Source: Microbacterium sp. EST19A (GTDB lineage: Bacteria; Actinomycetota; Actinomycetes; Actinomycetales; Microbacteriaceae). From it: a stretch of DNA of 64,000 bases. The notes beneath the pieces were generated by a model that worked only from the letters and a program-made list of their open reading frames with translations, did no database searches and was not told where the DNA came from. The stretch spans positions 1,550,001-1,614,000 of the forward strand of contig NZ_JAHXYZ010000001.1 of NCBI RefSeq assembly GCF_019969685.1, written 5' to 3'. Every line of letters begins with the position of its first letter. Within the stretch, counting starts at the first letter, position 1. Made by a program: the position numbers and the translations under genes. This document shows, piece by piece, positions 41,712 through 50,817 of this stretch.

Positions 41712-42845
41712 TCACACTCCTCGTTCTGCGGCGATCAGCATCCGCTGCCGGACGATCTCGAGCTCGCTGCGCTGGGACTCCACGTCGCTCGGATCATCGT
41801 TCCGCTCCTGCATCAGCGCGAGAGCGCTGACCTCGGCCTGGTAGCGGCCGAGCAGTTTCGCGGCCGCCCTGCCTCGAGAGCGACGAAGATCGGCGCGCCA
41901 TCGGCGACGTCGGCGCAGACTGTCCAGGCTCGATACCTCTTCGTGGGCGATCCGTCCTTCGTCGGCGAGCATCGGCAGTCGGCGTTCGATCGCCCGGCCT
42001 TCCCGGCGACGCAGCACGATCGCGAGTACGGTCATCGCGATCATCAGCGGCAGGATCGCGACACCGAAGAACTTGAAGACCGCGAATCCGTCGGAGGTGC
42101 TTCCGACGATGGCGGCCCAGTCGTAGACACCGTGCAGGACGAGTGCGACGACGAGCCCAGACGAGCCCACGAGCACGCGGGCGACGCCGGGCGGTCGACG
42201 GGTGGCGAGTGCGAGGGTGAGTCCGAAGAGCGCGACCCAGAACGGATGCAGGAACGGGGCCATGAAGCCGCGGACGGCGAAGGTGCCGATGAAGTTGATC
42301 ATCACCTCGGGGTCGGTCGGAGCAGCCATGAACTTCACGAAGGCCTCTCCGAAGTAGTAGATGTTCTCGGAGAACGCGAAGCCCGCGCCGGCGAGTCCTC
42401 CGAACACGATGCCGTTCAGCAATCCGCGGATGCGGTGGCGGTGCACGCGGAACAGCCAGATCAGGAACAGCCCCTTCAGCACCTCTTCGGTGATCGGCGT
42501 CACGATGAGCGCGCTGGCCCACTTCTGGAAGGCCGGTCCGGCGAGAGCGGTCGCCACATTCTCGAACGTCGCCTGGAGGACGATCGCTCCGAGTCCGGCG
42601 AAGGATGCGCCCCAGACGAAGGCGGAGAACAACAAGGGGGGTCGTTCGCGTTCCCAGCGGTCGAGCCACAGGAAGGTGCCCCCGGTGAGGATGCCGAGGA
42701 CAACCGCGGGTCCGAGGCCGAAGACGAAGCCCACGGGTCCGGTCTGCGAGAGGCTCCACGTGTTCGTCAGGATGAGGGCGAACAGGGCGGCCGGGGGCCA
42801 GACCCGGTTCCACGGAATCCTGCGCGGTGAATGAGGGGTGGTCAT
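41712..42845 (-). CDS. PrsW-family intramembrane metalloprotease
   Basis: A 377-residue membrane protein. The active-site motifs are VTPITEEVLKGLFLIW (Glu-Glu), GFAFSENIYYFGEA (Glu), APFLHPFWVALFG (His) and ALVLHGVYDW (His). In Bacillus PrsW cleaves the anti-sigma factor RsiW. A basic, helical cytoplasmic tail of about 110 residues (REGRAIERRLPM... to the end) is an extension that could sense or bind partners. The ATG follows GGAAGGAAG. It is divergent from the MerR gene. Confidence 0.88.
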   Translation of the reverse strand: MTTPHSPRRIPWNRVWPPAALFALILTNTWSLSQTGPVGFVFGLGPAVVLGILTGGTFLWLDRWERERPPLLFSAFVWGASFAGLGAIVLQATFENVATALAGPAFQKWASALIVTPITEEVLKGLFLIWLFRVHRHRIRGLLNGIVFGGLAGAGFAFSENIYYFGEAFVKFMAAPTDPEVMINFIGTFAVRGFMAPFLHPFWVALFGLTLALATRRPPGVARVLVGSSGLVVALVLHGVYDWAAIVGSTSDGFAVFKFFGVAILPLMIAMTVLAIVLRRREGRAIERRLPMLADEGRIAHEEVSSLDSLRRRRRWRADLRRSRGRAAAKLLGRYQAEVSALALMQERNDDPSDVESQRSELEIVRQRMLIAAERGV

Positions 42846-42960
42846 GTCTTCCTTCCGGCTCGCGCCAGCGGCAACGATGCGTCATAGAGTGTGTGCGACC
42901 AGCAGACACTGTGCCGCCGCGGCATACTCAAATCGGCTGCATCGGGAGGGGACGGCGATC

Positions 42961-43689
42961 ATGGCCTGGAGCACGCGAGAACTCGCGGAACTCGGTGGCA
43001 CGAGCCTGCGCGCGGTGCGCCACTATCACGAGCAGGGTCTGCTCGACGAGCCGGAGCGGCTGGCCAACGGGTACAAGGTCTACCGCACCCAACACCTCGT
43101 CCGGCTCGTACAGATCCGTCGGCTCAGCGCGCTGGGCCTCGCGCTCAAACAGATCGCCGCGATCAACGACGGGCCCCCGGAAGAGAACGAAGCGGCACTC
43201 GACATGGCCGATGGCGAACTCCGGGCGGCGATCGCGAGACTCGAGAAGGCTCGGGCTGAGCTTGCCGAATTCCGACGCCTGCTGGTGCCGGCCGACATGC
43301 CGCCGCGGCTGTCAGCGGCGGCGAACGCGGCCAAGATCTCTCCGCAGGATCGTGCGCTGTACGCCGTGCTCGCCCAGCTCTACGGCGAGGAGAGTGCGGA
43401 GTACTGGCAGCAGATCATGGAGGCGTCGGCGCGCGACGCGGTCGCGCACGAGTTCGACACGCTCACGGACGATGCGAGTGAGGCGACCCGCGAGCGGATC
43501 GCCGCGCACTTCGCCGAGCAGGCGTCGATGCTCGACGTCGAACTCGAGCACCCCGAATCGATGTCATCACCCGGACAGCGCCGATCGGCCGCGGCCGTCA
43601 TCGATGTGCTCGTCGACGTCTACACGCCGGTCCAGCTCGATGTGCTGGAGCGCATGTGGCGGCAGCTCGGCGCCACACCCGCCGAGTAG
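42961..43689 (+). CDS. MerR-family transcriptional regulator
   Basis: A 242-residue regulator. The MerR winged helix-turn-helix at the start reads TRELAELGGTSLRAVRHYHEQGLLDEPERLANGYKVY, followed by a coiled coil (residues 75-115) and a helical C-terminal domain of about 120 residues with no cysteine metal site. It therefore probably senses an organic ligand or protein. The ATG follows GGGAGGGG. It is divergent from the membrane-protease operon (115 bp between starts), which it may control. Confidence 0.88.
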   Translation: MAWSTRELAELGGTSLRAVRHYHEQGLLDEPERLANGYKVYRTQHLVRLVQIRRLSALGLALKQIAAINDGPPEENEAALDMADGELRAAIARLEKARAELAEFRRLLVPADMPPRLSAAANAAKISPQDRALYAVLAQLYGEESAEYWQQIMEASARDAVAHEFDTLTDDASEATRERIAAHFAEQASMLDVELEHPESMSSPGQRRSAAAVIDVLVDVYTPVQLDVLERMWRQLGATPAE

Positions 43690-43720
43690 ATCATGCGGGG
43701 TGGTGGTTCACGGGAGTGAT

Positions 43721-43737
43721 GGAGTGATCACGCCGGG
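43721..43737 (+). repeat. 17-bp direct repeat, right copy
   Basis: GGAGTGATCACGCCGGG, identical to 40011-40027 and in the same orientation. It overlaps the end of the minus-strand SGNH gene. Confidence 0.7.
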
Positions 43738-44456
43738 GGCCAGGACGGATGCCGCGCCACCGCGACCTGCGCGGCCAAAGCCGTGAGCACCCGGGACCCG
43801 GGGGCGTCGAGACCCAGCCCCTCGGCCAGGCCGAGTGCCAGCAGCGCGTGACCTGCGGCACTCGGGTGAAAGGCATCATCGAGCAGGCCCCACGGCATCC
43901 GCTCGTTCCCCGGTCCGGTCCCGACCGAGAACTCCTCGAAGCGCGCGTGCTGATCGACCAGGATCACGTCCTCCCGCTCGGCCACCTCGCGGATCGCCTG
44001 CGCGAACTCGCCGATCCGGGCTCGATCCGGCGCGTGCAGCAGGTCGACGGTCGGCGGGGTCTGCAGCACGGGGATCGCCCCGACTGCTCGCACGCGCCGC
44101 ACGAAGTCCGCGATCGACGCGGCGAACGCCGCCACCTCGATCGGAGGGTCGAGCCACTCGGTCGTGCAGTCGTTCGTGCCGATCATGAGAGTGACGACGT
44201 CCGGCCGCCAGGCGCCCACCCGACGCTCGAAGTCGCCCAGGATCAGATCGGCCCGCCAGCCCGTGACGGCCGTGTTGATCACGGCGTCTTGCACGCGCCC
44301 CAGGTCGCCGCGGATCAGCTCGTGCAGGTGGTCGACGTGGTTCCGGGCGCCGCGGGTGTGGATGAGTCCGTGCGTGATCGAGTCGCCCGTCAGCACCCAC
44401 GTGACGGGCGCGCCGGAGGCCAGCAGGCCGTGCAACCGTGCGCGGTCGTCGGTCAC
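43728..44456 (-). CDS. SGNH/GDSL-family hydrolase, paralogue 2
   Basis: A 242-residue GDSL hydrolase with GDSITHG, GTND and DAFHPSAAGH blocks. It is closely similar to the gene at 3502-4233 along its length. It is the last gene of the LacI-controlled sugar operon, and its GTG start overlaps the preceding stop by 4 nt (GTGA). Lacking a signal peptide, it probably removes acyl groups (acetyl) from imported oligosaccharides before or during glycosidase action. Confidence 0.88.
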   Translation of the reverse strand: MTDDRARLHGLLASGAPVTWVLTGDSITHGLIHTRGARNHVDHLHELIRGDLGRVQDAVINTAVTGWRADLILGDFERRVGAWRPDVVTLMIGTNDCTTEWLDPPIEVAAFAASIADFVRRVRAVGAIPVLQTPPTVDLLHAPDRARIGEFAQAIREVAEREDVILVDQHARFEEFSVGTGPGNERMPWGLLDDAFHPSAAGHALLALGLAEGLGLDAPGSRVLTALAAQVAVARHPSWPPA

Positions 44457-45628
44457 CGCCCCACCGTCAGCTGCACGTCGATGAACCGCGGACGGTAGAT
44501 CGACGCGTCGTCGTAGACATCGCCGACGTTGTCGAAGGTGTTCACGTTGTACGACAGCACGATCCGGTTGCCCTGACGCAGATTCGGGTGCTCGTGGGCG
44601 TTGTACGTGAAGACATCCGCATCGCCGTACGAGCCCGCGGCACCCGTCTCAGGTGTGCGGTACAGCTCGACCGGGTCGGTGAACGGACCCGTCGGCGAGC
44701 ACGAGGTGCGCGCGACGATGCGGGTGCTGAACAACTCCGAGGTGTCCTGCGTCACCAGCAGATAGCCGTCCTTGAATTCGGAGACGCTGAACTCGTTCGC
44801 GACGTACGGCACGACGGGCACGGCATCCGCTTCCGCCGCCGACCATCCGGAGCCGTTCCAGAACGTCCAGGCACCGGCGATCCCGTCGCGTCCCTCGGCC
44901 TTCGCGACATATCCGGAGCGCACGCCGCCCGGGTCGGCGACGCCGTAGATGTAGGTCGTGCGGCCTTCCTCGAGCGTCCACGAGCCCCAGTTGATGCCGG
45001 TCGCCGAGGGCGAATCGGTGATGGACTCGAGCTGGAGGGTGTCGCCGTCGAGAGTGGCGAGGCGGTTCGCCACCCACTGGAAGTCGAAGCTGCCCGTGCC
45101 GGTGCGCTCGAACTGCAGCAGCGGCACCTGCACGTCGCCGTGCTTCGCGGGCGTCGGGTCGCCGATCCAGTACCAGGAGCCGTCGGCCTCGGGCGGGATG
45201 ATGCCGGCCGGAGCCTCGGGCGTGCCGCCGGTGATCGTCGTCAGTCCACCGCGGCGATCCTGCACGACCACGGAGTTGTTCACGAACGGCGAGTCGGTCG
45301 GACGCGATCCGTCGGGGTTGACCGTGCCGAGGAACGTGTCCGAGAAGAACCAACCGGTCTTCCCCGTGCCGAGCGGCAGCGAGTAGGTGCTGTCGCCGCC
45401 CGTCCACGCGCCGCCCGTGTTGCCGTAGGTGGTGAACGTGTCGGTCAGGCCCTGATCGACGGATGCCGTCGCCGTGAGCGTCTTGTCGACGAGCGAGCAT
45501 TGTCCGGGGCCGTGCCCGCCGCCGTGTCCGCCGCCCATGGGGACGGATGCTGTCGCCGGCGCGGCAGCGAGGAGGGCGGCAGCCACTCCGGCGGCGCCCA
45601 GCCCTGCGGTGATTGTCCTTCTTCTCAT
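44453..45628 (-). CDS. Secreted beta-propeller-like protein (DUF5005/DUF4185-type), possible glycan-binding or glycosidase-related
   Basis: A 391-residue exported protein. The signal peptide begins MRRRTITAGLGAAG, with a twin-arginine-like start and a cleavage site after APATA. The mature part has repeated strands with Trp/Asp motifs (GWFFSDTFLGTV, FVNNSVVVQD, SWYWIGDPTP, INWGSWTLEE) that look like a five-bladed propeller as in GH43-like proteins. I see no certain catalytic triad. The start at 45628 is chosen over the GTG at 45637 because AAGGAG then lies 8 nt upstream. It is the only clearly secreted enzyme-like protein in the operon. Confidence 0.65.
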   Translation of the reverse strand: MRRRTITAGLGAAGVAAALLAAAPATASVPMGGGHGGGHGPGQCSLVDKTLTATASVDQGLTDTFTTYGNTGGAWTGGDSTYSLPLGTGKTGWFFSDTFLGTVNPDGSRPTDSPFVNNSVVVQDRRGGLTTITGGTPEAPAGIIPPEADGSWYWIGDPTPAKHGDVQVPLLQFERTGTGSFDFQWVANRLATLDGDTLQLESITDSPSATGINWGSWTLEEGRTTYIYGVADPGGVRSGYVAKAEGRDGIAGAWTFWNGSGWSAAEADAVPVVPYVANEFSVSEFKDGYLLVTQDTSELFSTRIVARTSCSPTGPFTDPVELYRTPETGAAGSYGDADVFTYNAHEHPNLRQGNRIVLSYNVNTFDNVGDVYDDASIYRPRFIDVQLTVGR

Positions 45629-45669
45629 GTCGATCACTCCTTCGTGTTCGTGTGTCGGGCGTCTCGTCT

Positions 45670-47790
45670 TCAGTGGCCGGGGGTCGGGGAGACCCTTCCG
45701 GATGCGTCGATGTCGTACATCCCCTCGCCGACGCGCAGGCCGCGCAGGCGGGCGTGGGGGTCGATCGCCGCGACGCAGCCGGCCGCGCGGATCTCACCGT
45801 CGGCCGCGACGTGGACACCGAACAGCGCCTCGATCACGAGCTCGACCCAGGCACCAGACGACGAGCACGACCAGTCGATGATGTACGGCAGCTGCGGCGG
45901 GGCCTTGCGCGCGCCGCCGTTGATACCGGGCACGGCCTCCTCGACGAAGTGCGCCTGCCCCATCGGGCCCTGATTGGCGGTGCGGGAGAGGCCCTCGATC
46001 CAGTTCGTGAGCACCTCCGGGGCGCCGAGGGCGGCCAGCGCCCGCCCGGCATCCGCGGGCCAGGCGGGGTAGGCGCCGTTCCACTGGTGGTCGGGACGCG
46101 GACTGTAGCTGGCGTCGGGATCCCACGGCGAGAGCGCCCGCATCCAGTTCTCGGTCTGCAGTTCGCGTTGGAAGAAGTCGACCATCTCGGCGCGGATGCC
46201 GGGGGCGAGGTCGTCGGCGATCGTCGTGCCGACGACGCTGAAGTCGTAGCAGTGCCGCACCGGCAGCAGCGTGCCGTCGGGCTGCCCCGCCGCGAAGATC
46301 CCCTGGCCGGGAAGGTAGCGCTCGATGACCGCGGGGAGCAGCGCATCGGCCTCGGCGCGCAGTGCCGCGCCCGCATCCGCGTCGCCCTGCAGTTCGGCGA
46401 GCGATGCGACCGTGCGCATGCTCCACACGTTCGCGGCGTTCAGGCTCGCCACCTCGTGCGTGTAGGAGCTCACGCACTCGAGCAGGTTGTCGATCTCGCC
46501 GTAGTCCGCGAGGGTGGTGCCTCGGCTTAACTTCTTCCAGGCCAGCGCCCACTGCCGCACCGATTCGGCGACAGTGTGATCGCCGACGATCTCGTCGAGG
46601 AACGCGGTGTCTCCGGTGAAGCGCACATAGTCGTGCACGAGCCGCGTCATCGCGTAGTCGTTGACCGAGTACCAGCGGCCGACCGGGCCGCCGGTGAGCG
46701 ACGACGTGCCGAAGTGCGAGTGGATGTCGAGGGAGATCCAGTGCCGTACCTGGTTGCGCATCTCGGCCGGGTCGAGCAGGGCGTGGCTGACCGAGCTGAG
46801 GCTGTAGTCCCAGATGAACGTGGTCGTGCCCCAGTAGTTCGGCATGAGGGTGTCGTAGGACCGGCCGAGCACGTTCCCGGCGAAGTCGCGACGGAACCAG
46901 ATCACGCCGAGCACCGCCCACCAGTACAGGCGACGCAACGGCGCGGATGCCGTCTCGAGGACAGGCAGCGACCCGGAGAACTCGCCGTCGTCGGGGTCGA
47001 AGGCGGCACGCAGCTGACGGTTCCAGAACTCCTCCGCCGCAGCGACGGCACCCGACACGTCGCCGGTCACGAGGTCGTAGGTGCGCGTCGCGTCGTCGGA
47101 GGAGATCCCGACGGCCTGCACATACGCGGTCCGTGCGGTCCCACCGGCCGGCACTGCCAGCGTGACGCTCAGTTCACCGCCGCGGCCGTTCCCGCCGATC
47201 CCGGTCTCGAACTCCTCGGGAAGCGATGCCACTCCGCTCAGCACCGCCGAGCCGCCGATCATCCCCTGCACGCTCCACGCCCCGGCATCCGCCGACGAGA
47301 ACACGAGGCGCTCGCCGTCGACGGTCGCGGTGTCGCTCTCCGACGGCGACTCGGCGTCGAGCCAGGACTCCTTCGAGCGTGTGACACGCGCCGCTGCCGA
47401 CAGCGAGAGCCGCACGTCCCGATCCGACGTCCCGGTGTTGCGGACGGCGATGTCGATCGCCACCGCGGTCTTCCCCGGCACGCACACCGTGGTGCTCTCG
47501 ATCTCCAGGTCGCCCACGGTCGCGCGACGCACCACCCGGTCGGCACGCCATTCGTGGGTGACGGGCACGCCGTACGACGCGAACAGCCTCCCGTCGACGA
47601 ACAGCACCGCGGTCTGGGTGAGCCCCTGCGACACCGGCGGGAACTGCACGGCGCTCACCGCGGTCAGGTCGTGGTCGACCCGCACGGTCCCGAACATGTT
47701 GGTGAGGCCGGTGGGCGCGATCATGTCGTCGTAGTGGTGGGTCACCGCATCGGCGGCGAGGTCATCGACGGTGGGGATGAGGGGATGCAT
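45670..47790 (-). CDS. Large glycoside hydrolase, probable (alpha/alpha)6-barrel
   Basis: A 706-residue protein without signal peptide. Residues 1-270 form a beta-sandwich domain (GLTNMFGTVRVDHDLTAV..., TVCVPGKTAVAIDIAVRNTG). Residues about 290-690 are helical with aromatic/acidic motifs typical of alpha/alpha-toroid glycosidases: LMPNYWGTTTFIWDYSLSS, GRWYSVNDYAMTRLVHDYVR, WALAWKKL and PDHQWNGAYPAWPADAG. This layout recalls GH63/GH78-like families but I cannot name one. In an operon with an isomerase and a ROK kinase it probably hydrolyses an imported oligosaccharide. Confidence 0.65.
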   Translation of the reverse strand: MHPLIPTVDDLAADAVTHHYDDMIAPTGLTNMFGTVRVDHDLTAVSAVQFPPVSQGLTQTAVLFVDGRLFASYGVPVTHEWRADRVVRRATVGDLEIESTTVCVPGKTAVAIDIAVRNTGTSDRDVRLSLSAAARVTRSKESWLDAESPSESDTATVDGERLVFSSADAGAWSVQGMIGGSAVLSGVASLPEEFETGIGGNGRGGELSVTLAVPAGGTARTAYVQAVGISSDDATRTYDLVTGDVSGAVAAAEEFWNRQLRAAFDPDDGEFSGSLPVLETASAPLRRLYWWAVLGVIWFRRDFAGNVLGRSYDTLMPNYWGTTTFIWDYSLSSVSHALLDPAEMRNQVRHWISLDIHSHFGTSSLTGGPVGRWYSVNDYAMTRLVHDYVRFTGDTAFLDEIVGDHTVAESVRQWALAWKKLSRGTTLADYGEIDNLLECVSSYTHEVASLNAANVWSMRTVASLAELQGDADAGAALRAEADALLPAVIERYLPGQGIFAAGQPDGTLLPVRHCYDFSVVGTTIADDLAPGIRAEMVDFFQRELQTENWMRALSPWDPDASYSPRPDHQWNGAYPAWPADAGRALAALGAPEVLTNWIEGLSRTANQGPMGQAHFVEEAVPGINGGARKAPPQLPYIIDWSCSSSGAWVELVIEALFGVHVAADGEIRAAGCVAAIDPHARLRGLRVGEGMYDIDASGRVSPTPGH

Positions 47791-47812
47791 GATGCCTTCC
47801 AGAGCGAGAGAG

Positions 47813-48625
47813 TCAGTACTGTCCGAGCGCGAGGCCCTTGGCGAAGAACCGCTGGGTGCAGAGGAACAGGATCACGGTGGGCAGCGAGACGAGCACGGCC
47901 GCCGCGAGCACGACCGACATCTGCGCGCCGCCGTAGGTGCTCTGCGTGCCCGACAGCGTCGTGATGATCGGGCGGATGTCGTCGGACTGGCTGAGCGTGA
48001 GGCCGAGCAGCAGGTCGTTCCACACGAACGTGGCCTGCAGGATGAAGATCGCGACCAGCGCGCTCGACGCCATCGGCAGGTACAGGCGCGTGAAGATGCG
48101 CCAGGTGGTCGCGCCGTCGAGCACCGCCGCCTCGAACACGTTGTGCGCGACCCCGGTGAAGAAGTTGCGCATCACGAACGCCGAGAAGGGGATCGAGATC
48201 ACGGTGTAGATGATCACCATGCCGACACGGGTGTCGAACAGTCCGATGCGCGAGTAGGCGTCGAACAGCGGCAGCAGCACCATCTGCAGGGGGAACACCG
48301 TGCCGCCGAAGATGACGACGAACCACAGGAACCCGCGCTTCAGCCGCAGGGCGACGATCGCGAAGCCGGCGGCCGCGCCCACGAGCACGGCGATGATCGG
48401 CGAGACGATCGAGTAGATCAGGGTGCTGAGGATGCTGTTGCCGAGGCCCGACAGCGTGAAGGCGTCGGCGAAGTTCTCGAACAGGTGGAAGTCGGTGGGG
48501 ATCCACGACTCCTTCGACGTGAACGTCGTCGGGTCCTTCATCGCGTTGACGACGAGGAGGTACGCGGGCAGCAGCCAGATGAGGCCGAGGACGACGAGGA
48601 CGGCCGTCCTGATGGCTTTCGACAT
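47813..48625 (-). CDS. Carbohydrate ABC transporter permease (MalG type)
   Basis: A 270-residue permease with six predicted helices and the MalG-type EAA loop VFEAAVLDGATTWRIFTRLYLP. The end GLALGQY is typical for sugar permeases of this class. It pairs with the MalF-type gene whose stop lies 2 nt upstream. AAGGAG precedes the ATG by 8 nt. No ATPase gene occurs in the operon, so a shared MsiK-like ATPase encoded elsewhere is likely. Confidence 0.92.
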   Translation of the reverse strand: MSKAIRTAVLVVLGLIWLLPAYLLVVNAMKDPTTFTSKESWIPTDFHLFENFADAFTLSGLGNSILSTLIYSIVSPIIAVLVGAAAGFAIVALRLKRGFLWFVVIFGGTVFPLQMVLLPLFDAYSRIGLFDTRVGMVIIYTVISIPFSAFVMRNFFTGVAHNVFEAAVLDGATTWRIFTRLYLPMASSALVAIFILQATFVWNDLLLGLTLSQSDDIRPIITTLSGTQSTYGGAQMSVVLAAAVLVSLPTVILFLCTQRFFAKGLALGQY

Positions 48626-48627
48626 GC

Positions 48628-49503
48628 TCACATCTCCTTCTTCGGCGAGAGCTGCTGGCGCAGATACAGGACCGAGGCGACGAGGGTGATGACGGTGAGG
48701 AACACCGCGATCGCCGAACCGAGACCGTAGTCGCTGTTCACGAAGGTCTCCTTGTACATGGTCAGCGCGAGGGTCTCCGAGACGGTGCCGGGGCCGCCCT
48801 TCGTCATGCCCCAGACGATGTCGAAGGTCTTCAGGCTCGCGACGATCGAGAGGCCGACGACGACCGCGGTGAGCGGACGCAGCATCGGCCACAGGATGCT
48901 GGTGAAGAGGCGGATGCCGCCGGCGCCGTCGATGCGCGCGGCCTCGAGCGGCTCCTTCGGGATCGCCTGCAGGCCGATCGTGAACAGCAGCGCGTTCACG
49001 CCGACGCCCTGCCACGACGAGGCGATGATCATGACGATCGTGTTGAGCGGAGCATCCAGCAGCCACCGCGGCGGATCGACGACGCCGAACACCGCGAGCG
49101 CCTGGTCGAGCGCACCGCCGGACGACAGGATGAACGACCACACCACGCCCACGCCGATGCCGGACAGGGCGTAGGGGATGAGGAAGGGAAGGCGCAGCCA
49201 GATGCCGCCGCGGAGGTTCCAGGTCAGGAGCGCGATCGTGAGACCGATGCCCACCGGGATGATCAGCGTGCCGACGACCCACAGCACGGTGTTCAGCGCG
49301 GACCCGACGAAGTCGCCGTCGGTGAACATCTCGACGTAGTTGTCGAGGCCGATCCAATCGGGGCTTCCCAGACCGTTGTATTCCGTGAAGCTGAGGAACA
49401 CCGTCCACAGCAGCGGCAGGTAGAGCAGGATCGCGACCAGGAACACGCCCGGGGCGATGAAGCCCCGGGCGGACCACTGGTACGGCGTCTTCTGGTGCGC
49501 CAT
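48628..49503 (-). CDS. Carbohydrate ABC transporter permease (MalF type)
   Basis: A 291-residue permease. It has six helices starting at ARGFIAPGVFLVAILLYLPLL, and the EAA loop EPLEAARIDGAGGIRLFTSILWP. It is translated just after the binding-protein gene (8 nt between) and just before the MalG-type gene. Confidence 0.92.
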   Translation of the reverse strand: MAHQKTPYQWSARGFIAPGVFLVAILLYLPLLWTVFLSFTEYNGLGSPDWIGLDNYVEMFTDGDFVGSALNTVLWVVGTLIIPVGIGLTIALLTWNLRGGIWLRLPFLIPYALSGIGVGVVWSFILSSGGALDQALAVFGVVDPPRWLLDAPLNTIVMIIASSWQGVGVNALLFTIGLQAIPKEPLEAARIDGAGGIRLFTSILWPMLRPLTAVVVGLSIVASLKTFDIVWGMTKGGPGTVSETLALTMYKETFVNSDYGLGSAIAVFLTVITLVASVLYLRQQLSPKKEM

Positions 49504-49511
49504 CGGCGTGA

Positions 49512-50780
49512 CTACTCCTGCTCTGCCCAGTACTTGTCAGCCGTGGCCTGGATCTTCTCGAGGTACGGCATCGGGTCGCCGGGGTTGGCGTTGAAGGCAC
49601 CGAACTGCTCGATCGCGGTGGTCACGATCTCGGTCGGCATGGCCTCGAAGAACCGGTCGTAGAGCGAGTATCCGTCGCCCGCGATCTGCTCGCCGATCTC
49701 GGCCAGTGCCGGGTCGGACACCGTGGCCTTCGGGTTGAACGCGACGTCGCCGTGCGCATCGTTCCAGGCGGTCTGCGCGTCGGGCGACATCCACCACTCG
49801 GCGTAGGCGAGACCGAGGTCGCGCTGCTTCGAGTTCTCGGCGGTGCAGAGCGGACCCGATTCGACGGCCACCGGGGTGGTCTCGAGGTCGCTGTTCACCG
49901 CGGGGATCGCGAACATGCCGTAGTCGTCGGTGGTCATCCCGGCGCCCGCGAGGTTGCCCGCGAAGAACGTGCCGAAGTTGATCATCGCGTAGTCGCCCTG
50001 CTTCAGGCCGACCGCGGGGTCGGTCGTGCTGCCCGCGTCGCTGAACCAGCCGTCCTCGTGCTCGTCGCGCCAGACGTTCATGATGTCGACGATCTCGGGG
50101 TCGGTGTACTTCACCTCGCCGGTGGTGAGGCCCTCGTAGAGGTCGGGGTCGGTCGAGGCGACCAGGTGCTCGAACCACTGGAAGGTGAACAGCACGCTGG
50201 TCTGGTAGTACGGCGTGACTCCGGCGCCCTTGAGCGTCTCGGCCGCGGTGTTCAGCTCATCCCAGGTGGTCGGGACCTCGACGCCGTTGTCGGCGAAGGC
50301 GGCCTTGTTGTAGAACATGATCCAGTAGGCGATGTTCATCGGCACGCAGTACTGCTTGTCGTCGTACGTGTAGCTGTCGCGCAGGTCCTCGCTCACCCAG
50401 CCCTCGTCGACGGCCTTCTTCCAGATGTCGGTGGTCTCGGCGACCAGGCCCTCGTCGACGAGCTCCTTGAGCGATTCGCCGGTGTGCCAGGTGAAGAGGC
50501 CGGGAGACTTGGCCGTGCGGAACGACTGCTTGATGAAGGCGTCGTACTGGTTGGCGTCCGAATAGCCGGTCGTCTTCAGCGTGATGTCGGCCGCCTCGCC
50601 GCTCGTGTCGTTGAGCGACTCGAAGTCAGGCTTCCACGCCGCTTTGTCGGTGTAGAAGTCGAGGGTGCCGGTGACCTCGCCGGAACCGGCATCCCCTCCC
50701 CCTCCCGAGCAGCCGGCGAGAGCGAGCCCGCCGATGATCAGGCCGGCCACGCTGGCGGCGATCTTGCTTCGCGCGTTCAT
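49512..50780 (-). CDS. Sugar ABC transporter substrate-binding lipoprotein (SBP family 1)
   Basis: A 422-residue binding protein with signal peptide and lipobox LALAGC (lipidated Cys24), then a Gly/Ser linker. The mature domain contains the family-1 pattern YDAFIKQSFRTAKSPGLFTWHTG, then YYQTSVLFTFQWFEHL and the C-terminal WNDAHGDVAFNPKATV. It delivers a sugar or oligosaccharide to the two permeases encoded downstream. A GAAGGAG site precedes the ATG. Confidence 0.92.
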   Translation of the reverse strand: MNARSKIAASVAGLIIGGLALAGCSGGGGDAGSGEVTGTLDFYTDKAAWKPDFESLNDTSGEAADITLKTTGYSDANQYDAFIKQSFRTAKSPGLFTWHTGESLKELVDEGLVAETTDIWKKAVDEGWVSEDLRDSYTYDDKQYCVPMNIAYWIMFYNKAAFADNGVEVPTTWDELNTAAETLKGAGVTPYYQTSVLFTFQWFEHLVASTDPDLYEGLTTGEVKYTDPEIVDIMNVWRDEHEDGWFSDAGSTTDPAVGLKQGDYAMINFGTFFAGNLAGAGMTTDDYGMFAIPAVNSDLETTPVAVESGPLCTAENSKQRDLGLAYAEWWMSPDAQTAWNDAHGDVAFNPKATVSDPALAEIGEQIAGDGYSLYDRFFEAMPTEIVTTAIEQFGAFNANPGDPMPYLEKIQATADKYWAEQE

Positions 50781-50817
50781 GCAGAACTCCTTCGTTCGTT
50801 CGGTTGCTGTGTGCTGT

